From CAWAVN01 sp963844315 (GTDB lineage Bacteria; Planctomycetota; Planctomycetia; Planctomycetales; Planctomycetaceae): DNA of 64,000 nucleotides. The notes beneath the pieces are model-generated. The model ran no database searches. It saw only the letters and a list, made by a program, of their open reading frames with translations, and was not told the origin of the DNA. How positions within the stretch are numbered: the first letter of the stretch is position 1; each line of letters begins with the position of its first letter. Where the stretch lies: NCBI GenBank assembly GCA_963844315.1, contig CAWJOC010000014.1:146450-210449 (forward strand), written 5' to 3'. Positions 19,527-30,207 of the stretch are shown piece after piece. The position numbers and the translations under genes were made by a program.

Positions 19527-22500
19527 ATGATGCTGGGGACATTTCGCGTTTTGTTGCTTTATATGATCGTGGCCCTGTCGGCACTCCGGGCCACCGCAGC
19601 CGAGCCGCTCAATCCCGAAACCGTGGAGCAGGTCGATCGGCTCATTTCCCAATTGTTGGTTAAAGAGAGCATCCCTGGACTTTCGGCGGCGATTGCGACG
19701 GGGAATCAGCTTCGCTACTCCAAAGGCTTTGGCCTGGCGGATGTGGAGAACAACCTGCCCGCCACGCCCCAAACGCGATACCGCACCGCCTCCATTGCCA
19801 AATCCATGACGGCGGTGGTTGTGCTGTCACTCGCGGAAGAGAAACGGATCGACCTTGACCGCGAAGTGCAGCAGTACGTTGCCGAATTTCCCAGGAAAGA
19901 GTGGCCTATCACCACCAGGCAACTTTTGGGACATCTGGGCGGCATCCGGCACTATAAAAACCCCAGGGAATCCAGCTCCACGCAGCATTTCTTTCAACTC
20001 AAAAGTGCCCTTGGCGAGTTTTGCAACGACCCCTTGCGATGCGAACCGGGCACGCGGTTTCTCTATACGACGTTCGGTTATAACTTGCTCGGCTCAGTCG
20101 CGGAGGGAGCCAGCGGAAAGTGCTTCGCGGATTTACTGAAAGAGAAACTGTTTGAACCGGCGGGCATGTCCGAGACAGTCCTCGATGACCACTTCACGAT
20201 CATCCCGCACCGGACGCGAGGCTACATTCGCGCCACGAAAAAAGTGCTTGAGGATTTGCCCGCCGATCACAACCTTGTCGAAGGCCAACTTTATAATGCA
20301 CCGCTGCATGATACGAGCATGAAAATTCCCGGCGGCGGGCTGCTTTCCACAGCGCCCGATTTGATCCGCTTTGCCACGGCGATCAACACCGGCAAAGTGC
20401 TCTCCGAACAAACCCGGAACGCGATGTGGACCAGCCAGAAAATCGCCGGCGGCCAGGAAACCCGCTATGGGTTGGGCTTTAAGCTGGGCACGCATGCGGG
20501 CCGAAAGGTGGTTTGGCACACCGGCGGACAATCCGGAACCTCCACGGTTTTCGTGCTCTTTCCGGAGTCGGGAACCGCCGTGGCGTTGATGTGCAACCTG
20601 CAACATGCGAGTCTGCTGAATGCCGCTTATGCGATTGCCGATCTTACCCAACCCCCGGCCCCGCCCATGCCCAAAGCCAACTATGAGGAAGCCCTGCAAA
20701 AACTGCAATCCGCGATCCGGCACGAGGTCCAGCAGAAAAAGATGCCCGCGTTTTCTATGTCCCTCGTCGATGGCGACCAGGTGGTTTGGGCGGAAGGCTT
20801 TGGCTTTCAAGATGCCAACCAAAAAATTCCCGCGACGGCGGACACGGTATATCGCGTGGGTTCGGTGTCCAAGTTGTTCACCGACATCGCCGTGATGCAA
20901 ATGGTGGAGGAAGGCCAACTCGATTTGGATGCTCCCATCACCAACTACCTCCCCGATTTCAAACCCAAGAATCCCTATGAGATTCCCATCACGCTTCGTC
21001 AGTTGATGTCGCATCGATCGGGGCTAGTCCGCGAATCGCCCGTTGGCAATTACTTCGATCCCGAAGAACCCACGCTGTCGGAAACAGTCGCCAGCATCAA
21101 CTCCACATCGCTGGTTTACAAGCCCGAAACGATGACCAAGTATTCCAACGCGGCCATCGCTGTCGTCGGTGCGGTTTTGGAAAAGCAGCTTGGCACATCC
21201 CATCCCGACCGCGTCCGGCAGAAGATTCTCGAACCGCTCGAGATGCAAGCCAGCGGTTTCGCCGTCACGCCGGAGCTAAAGGAGAAACTCGCCACCGGTT
21301 GGATGCACACCTACGATGGCCGTCGGTTCGAAGCCCCGCAGTTTTTACTGGGCACGGGACCGGCGGGGAATATGTATTCCAGCGCCTTGGATCTCTCGAA
21401 GTTTATCATGTGCTTGCTCCACGAAGGGCAGACGGCGAAAGGCCCGATCATTAAACCGGAAACGCTGGCCCTGATGCTCACGCCCATCCCCGGAACCAAC
21501 GGCAAGCCCGAACGCTTCGGTTTAGGGTTTCACGTCGAAGAGTTGGATGGATACAAGAAGATCGGCCACGGCGGGGCGGTGTATGGGTTCTCGACGCAGT
21601 TGGAAGCGCTCCCCGAACGCAAGCTCGGCGTGGCGGCGACGGCTGCGCTCGATGTGAGCAATGGCACGGTCGGCAGGCTGGCCGATTATGCCCTCAGGCT
21701 GATGATCGCCGCCCAGGATGGGAAACCCCTGCCTTCCTACCGCAGGACCGGCCCCATTCCGCCAGAGCGTGCGAAAGAACTGATTGGCAACTACCGCGAA
21801 GCGAATGGCAAACGCTTCGTGAGAATCACAGAACTGAACGGAGAGGTGTTCATGCTTCGCGGGGCCTTTCATTTACGCCTGGGAGCTGCCGCCGATAATG
21901 GCGCGATTTTCGCCGATGATCTGAAAGGCTTCGGCCCGGAGGTGAAGCTGCAAGAGGGCAATAAATTGCTCGTCGAGAACGTGCTGCTCGAACGCCAGCC
22001 GGACGTGCCTCCCGCCGACATTCCCGACCGCTGGAAAGGTCTGATCGGCGAATATGGCTGGGATCATAATACGCTTTACATCCTGGAAGATGACGGGCAG
22101 TTGTACGCCTTGATCGAATGGTTCTTTTATTATCCGCTCAAGGAAGTCAGCGAAAACGTCTTCGAATTCCCCGACTCTGGGCTGTATCTCGGCGAGCGTT
22201 TGGAGTTTCACCGAAATGCAGAGGGGCAGGCGACGGAAGTGATCGCGGCGTCGGTCAAGTTTGCCCGGCGGGAGGTGGGGACCAGCGAAGGGGAAACCTT
22301 CAAAATCAAACCGGTGAGGCCGATCGAAGAACTTCGCGGGCAGGCCCTCGCGGCCATGCCACCCGTGGAAGCGGGCGATTTCCGGAAGCCTGATCTGGTG
22401 GAACTCACATCGCTGGATTCCACGATCCAGCGGGACATCCGTTATGCAGGGACGAATAACTTTACCGGCTCGGTGTTCTACAAACAGGCCAAGGCGTTTT

Positions 22501-22948
22501 TACAACGTCCCGCCGCCGAAGCCGTGGTGCGCGCCCATCGAAGGTTAAAAGAACAAGGACTTGGGCTTTTGATCCATGATGCGTATCGGCCCTGGTACGT
22601 CACGAAAATGTTTTGGGACGCGACGCCCGATGACCTCAAGAAATTCGTCGCCAATCCGGCGAATGGATCAAGGCACAACCGGGGCTCGCGGTGGACTTGA
22701 CGCTTTACGATCTTGAAACCGGAAAGCCGATCGCAATGGTCGCCGGTTACGATGAATTTTCGGCCCGCTCCTATCCGCTCTATCCGGGCGGAACATCCCT
22801 AAAGCGCTATTATCGAGACATGCTCCGCCGGGTGATGGAAGCGGAGGGTTTTACGATCTACGAATACGAATGGTGGCACTTCGATTATCAGGACTGGAAG
22901 CAATACCCCATCGGCAACGTCACGTTCGAGAAACTGAGCATGCCCTAA
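19527..22948 (+). CDS. Tandem serine beta-lactamase-like hydrolase (x2) fused to VanX-type D,D-dipeptidase, one frameshift
   Basis: Signal peptide at residues 1-25. Domain 1 is a class C beta-lactamase/S12 fold with SIAK (residues 89-92), YTTFGYNLLG and HTGG. Domain 2 repeats the fold with SVSK (446-449), YSN and HGG. A beta-rich linker region (about 740-940) resembles lipocalin-like tails of S12 enzymes. The C-terminus is a D-Ala-D-Ala dipeptidase (M15D): LTSLDSTIQRDIRYAGTNNF, IHDAYRP, SRHNRGLAVDLTLYD and YEWWHFDY (zinc ligands and catalytic Glu). Frames join if GGGG at 22681-22684 is GGGGG. Total is about 1,140 residues. It is predicted to be exported and to act on peptidoglycan-type D-amino acid peptides. 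Confidence 0.87.
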
Positions 22949-22993
22949 GTGTGGTCTTTCTCAAAGTTCCGAGTCCACTTTGGGAGCGGAAAA

Positions 22994-24838
22994 TCAAGAC
23001 CCCTTGAGCACCTGCACCGTATGCTCCGCGGCGCGTTTGACGTAATCGTGCCGGTTCTGTTTCGCGGCTTGTTCAAGAGCGGGGAGCGCTTTTTTGGCAG
23101 GTTCGCCAATGATGTCCAGCACGTTCGCCGCACGCAGGGCCACCCATTGGTTGTCGTGGGAAAGTAACCCCGCGAGATGATCCACGGCTTTTTCCGTTTC
23201 GCCCAAGGTTGCCAAAGCTTCTGCGGCGGCGATTTGGACATCGGGGGATTCATCGCTCAAAAGGTTCTGCAAATCCGCTTGGGCGGGTTTGGCTCGCCCC
23301 TTCAAAATCACCAATCCCGTCGCGGCCCAATAGCGGATGACCGGATGGTCCGCTTCGAGCAATTCCGTTAAGCGGGAAAGGTTCTTGGCATCGCCCCGCG
23401 TGGCCGTGTCCGCAATCTCGAGGATCTCTTTGAGCGGATAACGTTTGTCATCGCGGACGAGTTCATAAATCGAAGTCCCTTCCGCCTGCCGGACCATTTC
23501 GCCTTCGGGCATGAACCCAGCATCGCGAATGGCCAAGAGATGCTCCCGGTTGGCGGTTCGCATGCGGTTTAAGACCTCGGCATACTTCGGGTCGTTGGCG
23601 AGATTCTTCACTTCCCAGGGGTCGGCTTTGGTGTCGTAAAGCTCTTCCGCAGGCTTTGGTTCCCAGAAGAATTTTTGCGGCCCTTCGCATTTGCCAGCTT
23701 TGTATTGGGCCTGCCAGGAAGTGGTCGTGGGCATCTTCCAGAGGTACTGCAAGAATTGGCCATAGATGCGGTGTGGGTTGTAATTACGGATGTACTTGAA
23801 CTGCTTGTCCCGCACGGCCCTGGAAAAATCATAACGCTCATCCATGCGGCCCCGGAGATGGTAGACGTAATCTCTCGACTCCGCGGTTTGCTTGCCCAGG
23901 AAGGCCCCGCCTTGCATGTGCTCTGGGACTTTGATGCCTGCCAAACTTAAGAGCGTGGGGGCGAAGTCCACCATGCTGACGAGGCGGTCGGTTTCGGTTC
24001 CTGGTTCTTGCGGGGCGAGATGGGCGAAGTTCTTGCCGAAGCGGATGATGAGCGGGATATGCACGCCGGTGTCGTAAAGGAACCGCTTGGACCGCGTGAG
24101 TATCCCGCCGTGGTCGGAGTAGTAAAACACAATCGTGTCATCGGCGAGGCCATCTTGTTCCAGGCGATCCAGAATTTCTCCGACTTGGGTATCCATGCGG
24201 GTGATGATCTGATGGTACATCGCCCAGTTCGCCCGGATCTCCGGCGTGTCGGGATGATAGGGCGGAATGGTCACGTCGGCCTTCAAGAGTTTTTGATCAA
24301 GCGGTTTGTGCATTGAGCTTTCGTGGGTCGTTCCCAGGTTGTAAACCGCGAAGAAAGGCTGTCCGGGCTTGCGTTTGTGGTGGTCGCCGTTAGACATCTG
24401 GTTCCAGGCGGTTTGCTGGTCAGGGTCCAGGTTGTAATCGGTCTTGGAATTGTTGGAGCAGTAATACCCGGCGTCCTTGAGGTACTGCGAATAAAACGGA
24501 ATGGTCTTGGGCGGGACGAAATTCCGGCTCCGCATATGCTCGGTTCCCATCGAGCTGGCATAAACGCCGGTGATGAGCGTCGAGCGGTTCGGGGCGCACA
24601 CCGGCACGTTGGCGAAGGCGTTTTCGTAGAGGATACCCTCCTTCGCCAGTTGGTCGAGCCTGGGGGTCTTGCTATCGGGATAGCCGTAACAACCCAGGAA
24701 TACGGAGTTGTCTTCCGACACGATCCACAGGATGTTGGGCTTTTTGGCCGCATCCTGCGCAAAGAGCGCGGATAACGCGGAAAGGATCAAACCCAACGCG
24801 ACGGTGAACGTGGCCCGAACAAAAGAGGAACCGTTCAT
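22994..24838 (-). CDS. Secreted Cys-type sulfatase with C-terminal HEAT repeats
   Basis: About 614 residues with a signal peptide at 1-28. It has the sulfatase fold: KPNILWIVSEDNS, VPVCAPNRSTLITGVY (CxPxR near residue 81, where Cys is converted to formylglycine), FFAVYNLGTTHESSM, YYSDHGGILTRSKRFLYDTGV and a C-terminal ELYDTKADPWEVKNLA. Residues about 480-610 form HEAT-like helical repeats (RLTELLEADHPVIRYWAATGL, LSDESPDVQIAAAEALATLG...). It hydrolyses sulfate esters, probably of marine-type polysaccharides. No sulfatase-maturing enzyme gene is nearby. The frame extends to 24919, but MNGSSFVRATF at 24838 precedes a clean signal peptide. Confidence 0.9.
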   Translation of the reverse strand: MNGSSFVRATFTVALGLILSALSALFAQDAAKKPNILWIVSEDNSVFLGCYGYPDSKTPRLDQLAKEGILYENAFANVPVCAPNRSTLITGVYASSMGTEHMRSRNFVPPKTIPFYSQYLKDAGYYCSNNSKTDYNLDPDQQTAWNQMSNGDHHKRKPGQPFFAVYNLGTTHESSMHKPLDQKLLKADVTIPPYHPDTPEIRANWAMYHQIITRMDTQVGEILDRLEQDGLADDTIVFYYSDHGGILTRSKRFLYDTGVHIPLIIRFGKNFAHLAPQEPGTETDRLVSMVDFAPTLLSLAGIKVPEHMQGGAFLGKQTAESRDYVYHLRGRMDERYDFSRAVRDKQFKYIRNYNPHRIYGQFLQYLWKMPTTTSWQAQYKAGKCEGPQKFFWEPKPAEELYDTKADPWEVKNLANDPKYAEVLNRMRTANREHLLAIRDAGFMPEGEMVRQAEGTSIYELVRDDKRYPLKEILEIADTATRGDAKNLSRLTELLEADHPVIRYWAATGLVILKGRAKPAQADLQNLLSDESPDVQIAAAEALATLGETEKAVDHLAGLLSHDNQWVALRAANVLDIIGEPAKKALPALEQAAKQNRHDYVKRAAEHTVQVLKGS

Positions 24839-25111
24839 AAGACGCCTTTCCGGGTGCATGGTGAGTGAAGCAGCGGCTCCATTATGACCGCTTCCCCCGT
24901 CAGGGCAAGCATGCACCAATTGGAGAATTCCCTGGCGGCGTGTGGGAATCTGGCCCTTGCGTTTTGAAGTTTGCTGAACGGGGTTCCCTAAAGCATCCTA
25001 GGAATGTAGGTTATATTTTTCAGTCCAGTTGAGGCTGCGAAGACATGGGAAGTCATCACCCGCGAGGTGGGGCGGTCGCCAACTGAGATCTCTCAAAGGA
25101 AAGGATTTGTG

Positions 25112-25354
25112 ATGAAACTGGTTTTTCGGGGCGGGATTTGGGATGGCGTGGAAATGGAAAGCCGGTTTGTGCCCCAGGAGATCCGGCTGAATGGAGTCAT
25201 CATTGACGATGCCGAGCAAGAAGTGAACGTCGTGCCTTCCATGCGGAAAACCGTGCTGATGTCGCGCGTGGGAAAACACCGCTACGAACTCGACCAGTTC
25301 CAAGGCCCCAACGAGGAAATCGCGGTGTTCGTGTATCAAGACGCTTCGCAATGA
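25112..25354 (+). CDS. Small hypothetical protein (80 residues)
   Basis: An acidic, beta-strand-like sequence (MKLVFRGGIWDGVEMESRFV). No signal peptide, membrane segment or recognisable domain. A strong AAAGGA ribosome site is placed for the ATG at 25112, better than the upstream in-frame ATG at 25067. It stands alone between a sulfatase (divergent) and an oxidoreductase gene (same strand, 151 bases downstream). Confidence 0.6.
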   Translation: MKLVFRGGIWDGVEMESRFVPQEIRLNGVIIDDAEQEVNVVPSMRKTVLMSRVGKHRYELDQFQGPNEEIAVFVYQDASQ

Positions 25355-25505
25355 CGGCCCTTGGAATCCTAAAGCGCGTTTTGAGAATCCCAGGAAAAAT
25401 GCACGACGACTCTGGTCGGGAAAGCTCCCTTTGACTGTTGCTCGACGCGATGGCTGGGCATAATGGGCCTCGGTATTCCTAAGCGACATTTGAGAGGAGT
25501 TTTCC

Positions 25506-26579
25506 ATGCCCGCGATTGATCGCCGCAATTTTCTGGGAGCCGCGAGCGCGGCGGGGTTGACGCTTTTGAGTTCAAGCCTTTACGCGGCGGCCCCGGCCAA
25601 GGAAAAAATCCAGATCGGTCAGATCGGGGTCGGGCATGCGCATGCCTCCAAACTTTCGGTTTACCGGGCCTCGGCGGATTATGAAGTCGTCGGGCTTGTG
25701 GAACCGGATGACGAACTTCGGCGGCGCGCCCAATCGCAAGCGGCCTTTCGGGATCTGCCCTGGATGACGAGCGAGCAGCTTCTGAACCGGCCTGGTCTTG
25801 ATGCGGTGCTCGTGGAAACCAAAGTGGAGGGATTGCTCGACGCCGCCGAAGCTGCGATCGCCGCGGGCAAGCACATTCACCTCGACAAGCCCGCCGGGGA
25901 TTCGCTGCCACAATTTGAAAGAATCCTCGCGTCCGCCGCTCGGCAAAAACTCTTGGTGCAGATGGGTTACATGTACCGCTATAACCCGGCGGTTGTGATG
26001 CTTCGAGAGTTTCTAAAACGCGGCTTCTTGGGCGAAGTGTTTGAAGTCCACACCGTCATGAGCAAAGTCGTGCCGCCCGGCGGACGAAAGGAACTCGCCC
26101 AGTTTCCCGGCGGGATGATGTTCGAATTGGGCTGCCACATTTTGGATTTGGTGATCGGCATTTTGGGACCGCCGGAGAACGTCACCGCATTCCGCCAGCA
26201 TGCCTCCGCGATGGATGATGAGCTTGCGGACAACATGCTCGCGGTGCTGGAATACCCCAAGGCGTTGGCGACCGTGAAATCCAGCGCCCTGGAAGTGGAA
26301 GGCTTTGCCCGCAGGCATTTGACCGTTTGCGGAAGCGAAGGGACGTTCCACATCCAACCGCTCGATAGCCCCGCCGTTCGGCTGGCCCTTGCCAAAGCCC
26401 AAGGCTCTTACGAGGCCGGTACTCAAGACATCCCCATGCCCAAATACGCCCGCTACGTGGAGGATGCCGCCGACATGGCCCGCATCATTCGCGGCGAGAA
26501 ACCAGCCGACTTTCCCTACGAACACGACCTCACGGTGCAAACTACGTTACTAAAAGCCTGCAAGCTGCCATTGGAATAG
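25506..26579 (+). CDS. Gfo/Idh/MocA-family oxidoreductase with Tat signal
   Basis: 357 residues. A twin-arginine signal (DRRNFLGAASAAGLTLLSS) is followed by a Rossmann NAD(P) domain (IQIGQIGVGHAHASKL) and the family motif HIHLDKPAGDSL (equivalent of the EKP loop). The C-terminal GFO_IDH_MocA domain follows (FPGGMMFELGCHILDLVIGILG). It is likely a periplasmic sugar-acid or glycoside dehydrogenase/oxidoreductase; these are highly multiplied in planctomycetes. GAGAGGAG lies about ten bases upstream of the ATG. Confidence 0.9.
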   Translation: MPAIDRRNFLGAASAAGLTLLSSSLYAAAPAKEKIQIGQIGVGHAHASKLSVYRASADYEVVGLVEPDDELRRRAQSQAAFRDLPWMTSEQLLNRPGLDAVLVETKVEGLLDAAEAAIAAGKHIHLDKPAGDSLPQFERILASAARQKLLVQMGYMYRYNPAVVMLREFLKRGFLGEVFEVHTVMSKVVPPGGRKELAQFPGGMMFELGCHILDLVIGILGPPENVTAFRQHASAMDDELADNMLAVLEYPKALATVKSSALEVEGFARRHLTVCGSEGTFHIQPLDSPAVRLALAKAQGSYEAGTQDIPMPKYARYVEDAADMARIIRGEKPADFPYEHDLTVQTTLLKACKLPLE

Positions 26580-26590
26580 AGCCTTTGTCT

Positions 26591-26656
26591 AGGTGGCACA
26601 GACATTCCTGTCTGTGCTGACAGTGATTCGCACAGACAGGAATGTCTGTGCCACCT
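26591..26656. repeat. REP-like element, family 1, copy C
   Basis: Perfect 27-base arms 26591-26617 and 26630-26656 around a 12-base loop. It lies between the oxidoreductase and the second ceramidase gene. The ceramidase frame stays open through the element, but translation probably starts after it. Confidence 0.9.
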
Positions 26657-26685
26657 TTGATCCTTTATGCCAAGAGGAATCCTCC

Positions 26686-28119
26686 ATGAGATTTGCCTCC
26701 GTTTTGATTGCCGGAGTTTTTGCGCTTGTGATTTCGGAGCCGATTTGGGCCGATGCGCTGAAAGCCGGGGCCGCGACCAGCAACATCACACCGGAGCTTG
26801 GCCGGCCGATTATCGGCGGGTTTGTGCCTTATCCCTCCAAGCACATCCATGATGAACTGCATGCCCGCTGTCTGGTTCTCGATGATGGCAAAACGAAACT
26901 CGCCTTGGTCGTGTGCGATCTTTTGGGCATCGACCGGAAGGTAAGCGACGAGGCCCGCAAACTCATCGCGGAGCGGCAGGGCATTCCGCGAGAACAGGTT
27001 CTGATCAGCGGCACGCACACGCATTCGGCCAGCAGTGCGCTGGGAGCCAACCGGCTAAAAATCGACCAACCCGCGGACGAATACCAGTTGTTTGTCGCCC
27101 GCCGGATTGCCGATGGCGTCGCCAGGGCCGTCAACAACCTTCGTCCCGCCCAAATCGCGTTCGGCAAGGCGGACGCCCCGGAGCACGTTTTCAACCGCCG
27201 CTGGCACATGCAGCCCGGAACCGTGCCGGTCAACCCGTTTGGGAAAATGGATCTGGTTAAGATGAATCCGCCCTCAGGCAGCCCGAACCTCACCGAACCC
27301 GCGGGACCGACCGACCCGGAAGTTTCGTTCTTTTCGATCCGCGATGCCGAGGGCCGGCCGCTGGCCGTGTATGCGGCGTATTCGCTGCACTACGTGGGCG
27401 GCGTGGGTTCGGCGGATGTCTCGGCGGATTATTTCGCCGTCTTCAGCGAGCATCTCAAAAAACTTGTGACGGGGGATTTCGAGGACAACCCGGACCTCCC
27501 GCCGTTCGTCGCGATGATGGCCAACGGAACCAGCGGCGACATCAACAACATCAACTTCCTAAAACCCAGGCCCGGCAAGAAGCCCTATGAGCAAATCCGC
27601 TATGTCGGCGAAGATGTGGCGGGAAAAGTCCATGCCGCGATGGCGGATCTCAAGTATCAAGACGAAATCACGTTAGCGGCCGCGTACCGCGAACCCGTCC
27701 TGGCGTGGCGGTTGCCGACGGCGGAGGAAATCCAGTGGGCCGAGGACACGATTGCCGCCGGGAAAAAGAATGATCGGGACTTGTCTTATATCTATGCCGA
27801 GCGCACGCAAAGGCAGGCGGAATACCCGGAGACGACTACCGTGCCCTTGCAGGTGCTCAAGATCGGCGATGTTTGCCTGGGCACGATGCCGTTCGAGGTG
27901 TTTTGCGAAATCGGGTTGGAGTTCAAAGCCAAAAGCCCGATCCAGCCGGCGTTCATGGTGGAATTGGCCCACGGCTATTTCGGGTATTTGCCGACCCCGC
28001 GCCAGCACAAGCTGGGCGGCTATGAAACCTGGCTGGGAACCAACCGCGTGGAACCCGGCGCCTCGGACAAGCTGCTCAAAAACCTGTTGGAAATGGCGGC
28101 GGAGTTGAAGGCAAATTAA
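26686..28119 (+). CDS. Neutral/alkaline ceramidase-like secreted hydrolase
   Basis: About 477 residues with a signal peptide (MRFASVLIAGVFALVISEPIWA). Family motifs are LKAGAATSNITPELGRPIIGG, VLISGTHTHSASSALG (metal-binding His residues), AAYSLHYVGGV, MANGTSGDINNINF and MVELAHGYFGYLPTPRQHKLGGYETW. It has no LamG tail, unlike the paralogue at 16043. It probably hydrolyses an amide lipid or a related substrate in the periplasm or outside the cell. The in-frame ATG at 26593 lies inside a repeat, so the ATG at 26686 after AAGAGGAA is chosen. Confidence 0.86.
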   Translation: MRFASVLIAGVFALVISEPIWADALKAGAATSNITPELGRPIIGGFVPYPSKHIHDELHARCLVLDDGKTKLALVVCDLLGIDRKVSDEARKLIAERQGIPREQVLISGTHTHSASSALGANRLKIDQPADEYQLFVARRIADGVARAVNNLRPAQIAFGKADAPEHVFNRRWHMQPGTVPVNPFGKMDLVKMNPPSGSPNLTEPAGPTDPEVSFFSIRDAEGRPLAVYAAYSLHYVGGVGSADVSADYFAVFSEHLKKLVTGDFEDNPDLPPFVAMMANGTSGDINNINFLKPRPGKKPYEQIRYVGEDVAGKVHAAMADLKYQDEITLAAAYREPVLAWRLPTAEEIQWAEDTIAAGKKNDRDLSYIYAERTQRQAEYPETTTVPLQVLKIGDVCLGTMPFEVFCEIGLEFKAKSPIQPAFMVELAHGYFGYLPTPRQHKLGGYETWLGTNRVEPGASDKLLKNLLEMAAELKAN

Positions 28120-28278
28120 GCGAACTGGCAAAAACCCTCATAATCCCATTCATTCCACCAAGTGTGAAAGGAATTTCCAGAATCGGGGGGACAGGCTCAA
28201 GCCGTTGGCGATTCGGTGGAATAGGCTTTCGGAAATTCCGTGTCTTGTTCCTTGGACCGTGCTCAAAGGGCAATCCCC

Positions 28279-28455
28279 ATGAAATCCGATGCCGATAATT
28301 GTTCCCCGATTTTCAACTTCCCCGTGCTTTTGATTCTGACCTCGATCCTGTGCCTGGCGAGCTACCACGTGTTCGGCTTGAACACCACCATCGGCGTCGC
28401 CACCGGCTCGACGGCCTTCGCGTTTTTCACCTTGAACCGAAAACCCAAGAATTAA
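28279..28455 (+). CDS. Short membrane protein (58 residues)
   Basis: Two hydrophobic helices (FPVLLILTSILCLASYHVFGL and TIGVATGSTAFAFFTL) with a charged end KPKN. No recognised family. The ribosome site is weak (AGGGCAAT), so the start and even expression are uncertain. Confidence 0.4.
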   Translation: MKSDADNCSPIFNFPVLLILTSILCLASYHVFGLNTTIGVATGSTAFAFFTLNRKPKN

Positions 28456-28499
28456 TGTCCGGTGAGAAACCGAGACGAGGTGTCTCAACAACCTTCGAT

Positions 28500-28570
28500 T
28501 GACGTGTGCCACGGCTCTGTGAGCCGTGTTAATGTTCGCACGGCTCACAGAGCCGTGGCACACGTCAATC
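28500..28570. repeat. REP-like double hairpin, family 4 (CACGGCTC type)
   Basis: Near-perfect arms of about 29 bases, starting GACGTGTGCCACGGCTC and ending the reverse complement, around a ten-base loop. Each arm is an inner hairpin CACGGCTC-TGT-GAGCCGTG. The right arm overlaps the last codons of nrfA. Confidence 0.88.
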
Positions 28571-30171
28571 GACTTGGCGGTCTTTGGGTTGGGGTTTCTC
28601 TTTCGGAGTGACGCCCTCGATGGGTTCAATGGGACGGTCGCTTTTCGGGGCGGCGGGGGCGCGCAGCTTTAATGCGGCGGCCTGGGCCTGTCGGCTAAAG
28701 TCGATGGATTCCGCCAGAATCCGCGCGGCTTCCTGGTCGGCGTGGAAACCCTGCGAGTTTTCGCTGCTCACAAAATCCAAGCGCCACGTCGATTTTCGCT
28801 GCAATACGAAAATCGGGGCCAATTGCTCCTCGGTCGCGCCGGCGGCCTGGGCTTCGCGGATGGCATCGAGCATCTCGGTCATCGCGGTCGCCGCGCGCTC
28901 CACGAGAGCCATCGTCCGGCCTTGGATGGTTTTGACTTTCTCCTCCAGTTCCGCCTCCGGCACGTTATGGCAGGTCTGGCAAGAGCGGTTGATTGAGAGC
29001 AGGGGACTTTTCACCCAATGGCTTGAGACCTTCATCGCCCCTTGGCGTTCGTAAGGCATGTGGCAGTCGGCACAACTCACGCCGCTTCTGGCATGGACGC
29101 CTTGGCTCCACAGCTCAAACTCCGGGTGCTGGGCTTTGTAAGTGATGGCCCCGGTTTCGCCGTGTTTGAAGTCATGGAACTCGGTGCCGTCGGGGAACTT
29201 GTGCTCCTCGTAGGTAGCTTCGATCTGCTCGACTTTCAGGCCCTTGCTCCAGGGAAAGAACAGGGTTTCCTTGGAAGCGCAATAGTATTCCACGTGGCAT
29301 TGCCCGCAAACGAATGACCGCATCTCCTGCCGGGTGGCGTCGGTATTGGGATCGAACGGTTTCTGCCTGTTGCCCTTTCGCCAGCGCTCGATGCTGGGCA
29401 AGTGCGGCGTGGGTTCCGCGCTCTCGGCGAGCGCCGCAATGCCGTTCACGAAGCCCGGCCTCGTCACGCGAATCTGCATGGATTCGGGTTCGTGGCAATC
29501 GATGCAACTGACCGGATGGACGCTCGACTCATCCTCGCTTGTGCCGTCCGGCGTTTTGAAAAGCTCCGCATGGGCGGATTGATAGTCCATCTTGCTCGCG
29601 GCTTCGAAGCCTTTCATGACCGCATCAGAGCGGAAATCCTTGGCGAGCGTTTCCGCATCGGCGGGTTCGCCCAAGGCTTCCAGACCCAACCGGCGGTAGG
29701 TCGGAATGATCGAAGCATGGCAATGCAGGCAGGCCCCGCTTTGCGGGCGTTGGTCACGCGCTCGGTGACTTCCTGGTCGTAAAGCATGTAGGCATGGCCC
29801 CGCGCTTCGCGGTAGTCGATGCTGAAGGCATAGCCCGCGTAAAGCCGCTTGAGCCAGGGATGCGTTTCCAAGTTGCTTTGGGGCATGGCGGATGAGCCAC
29901 CGTATTCGGTTTCCTCGGTGTCCACGGTGCGGCGGTAGCTGTCGTATTGATGCGGCCAGTTCTTGCCCCATTGGGCTGGGTCGGTGGTGAGTTCATCCAC
30001 CTCGACCACGCGCACGAATGGTTCGCGGGCTTCCTGCTTGTGCTGGAAGATCGTCACCAACAGAGCCAAGACGCCAATCGTCACCCCGGCCAGCACCAAG
30101 AGCGCCAAACTCAGAAACAACACGCTTCGGCTTTTGGGAGGATTCTCACCGGTCGGAGACGCAGTCGTCAT
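28565..30171 (-). CDS. nrfA: Ammonia-forming cytochrome c nitrite reductase, one homopolymer frameshift
   Basis: NrfA reduces nitrite to ammonium with six electrons in the periplasm. An N-terminal membrane anchor/signal (residues about 17-42) is followed by five haem motifs: CLHCH, CIDCH, CGQCH, CADCH and CQTCH. The first, active-site haem has CxxCH, not the CxxCK of enterobacteria. The frame break at 29745-29747 disappears if GGG (plus strand) is GGGG, giving TNAPQSGACLHCHAS. WSQGVHARSGVSCADCHMPY is a strong family match. It lies 36 bases after nrfH, so this is an nrfHA operon. About 535 residues. Confidence 0.92.
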
Positions 30172-30207
30172 GGGATGTTCCTTGTAACTCTCAATGCGAG
30201 TTTGATT

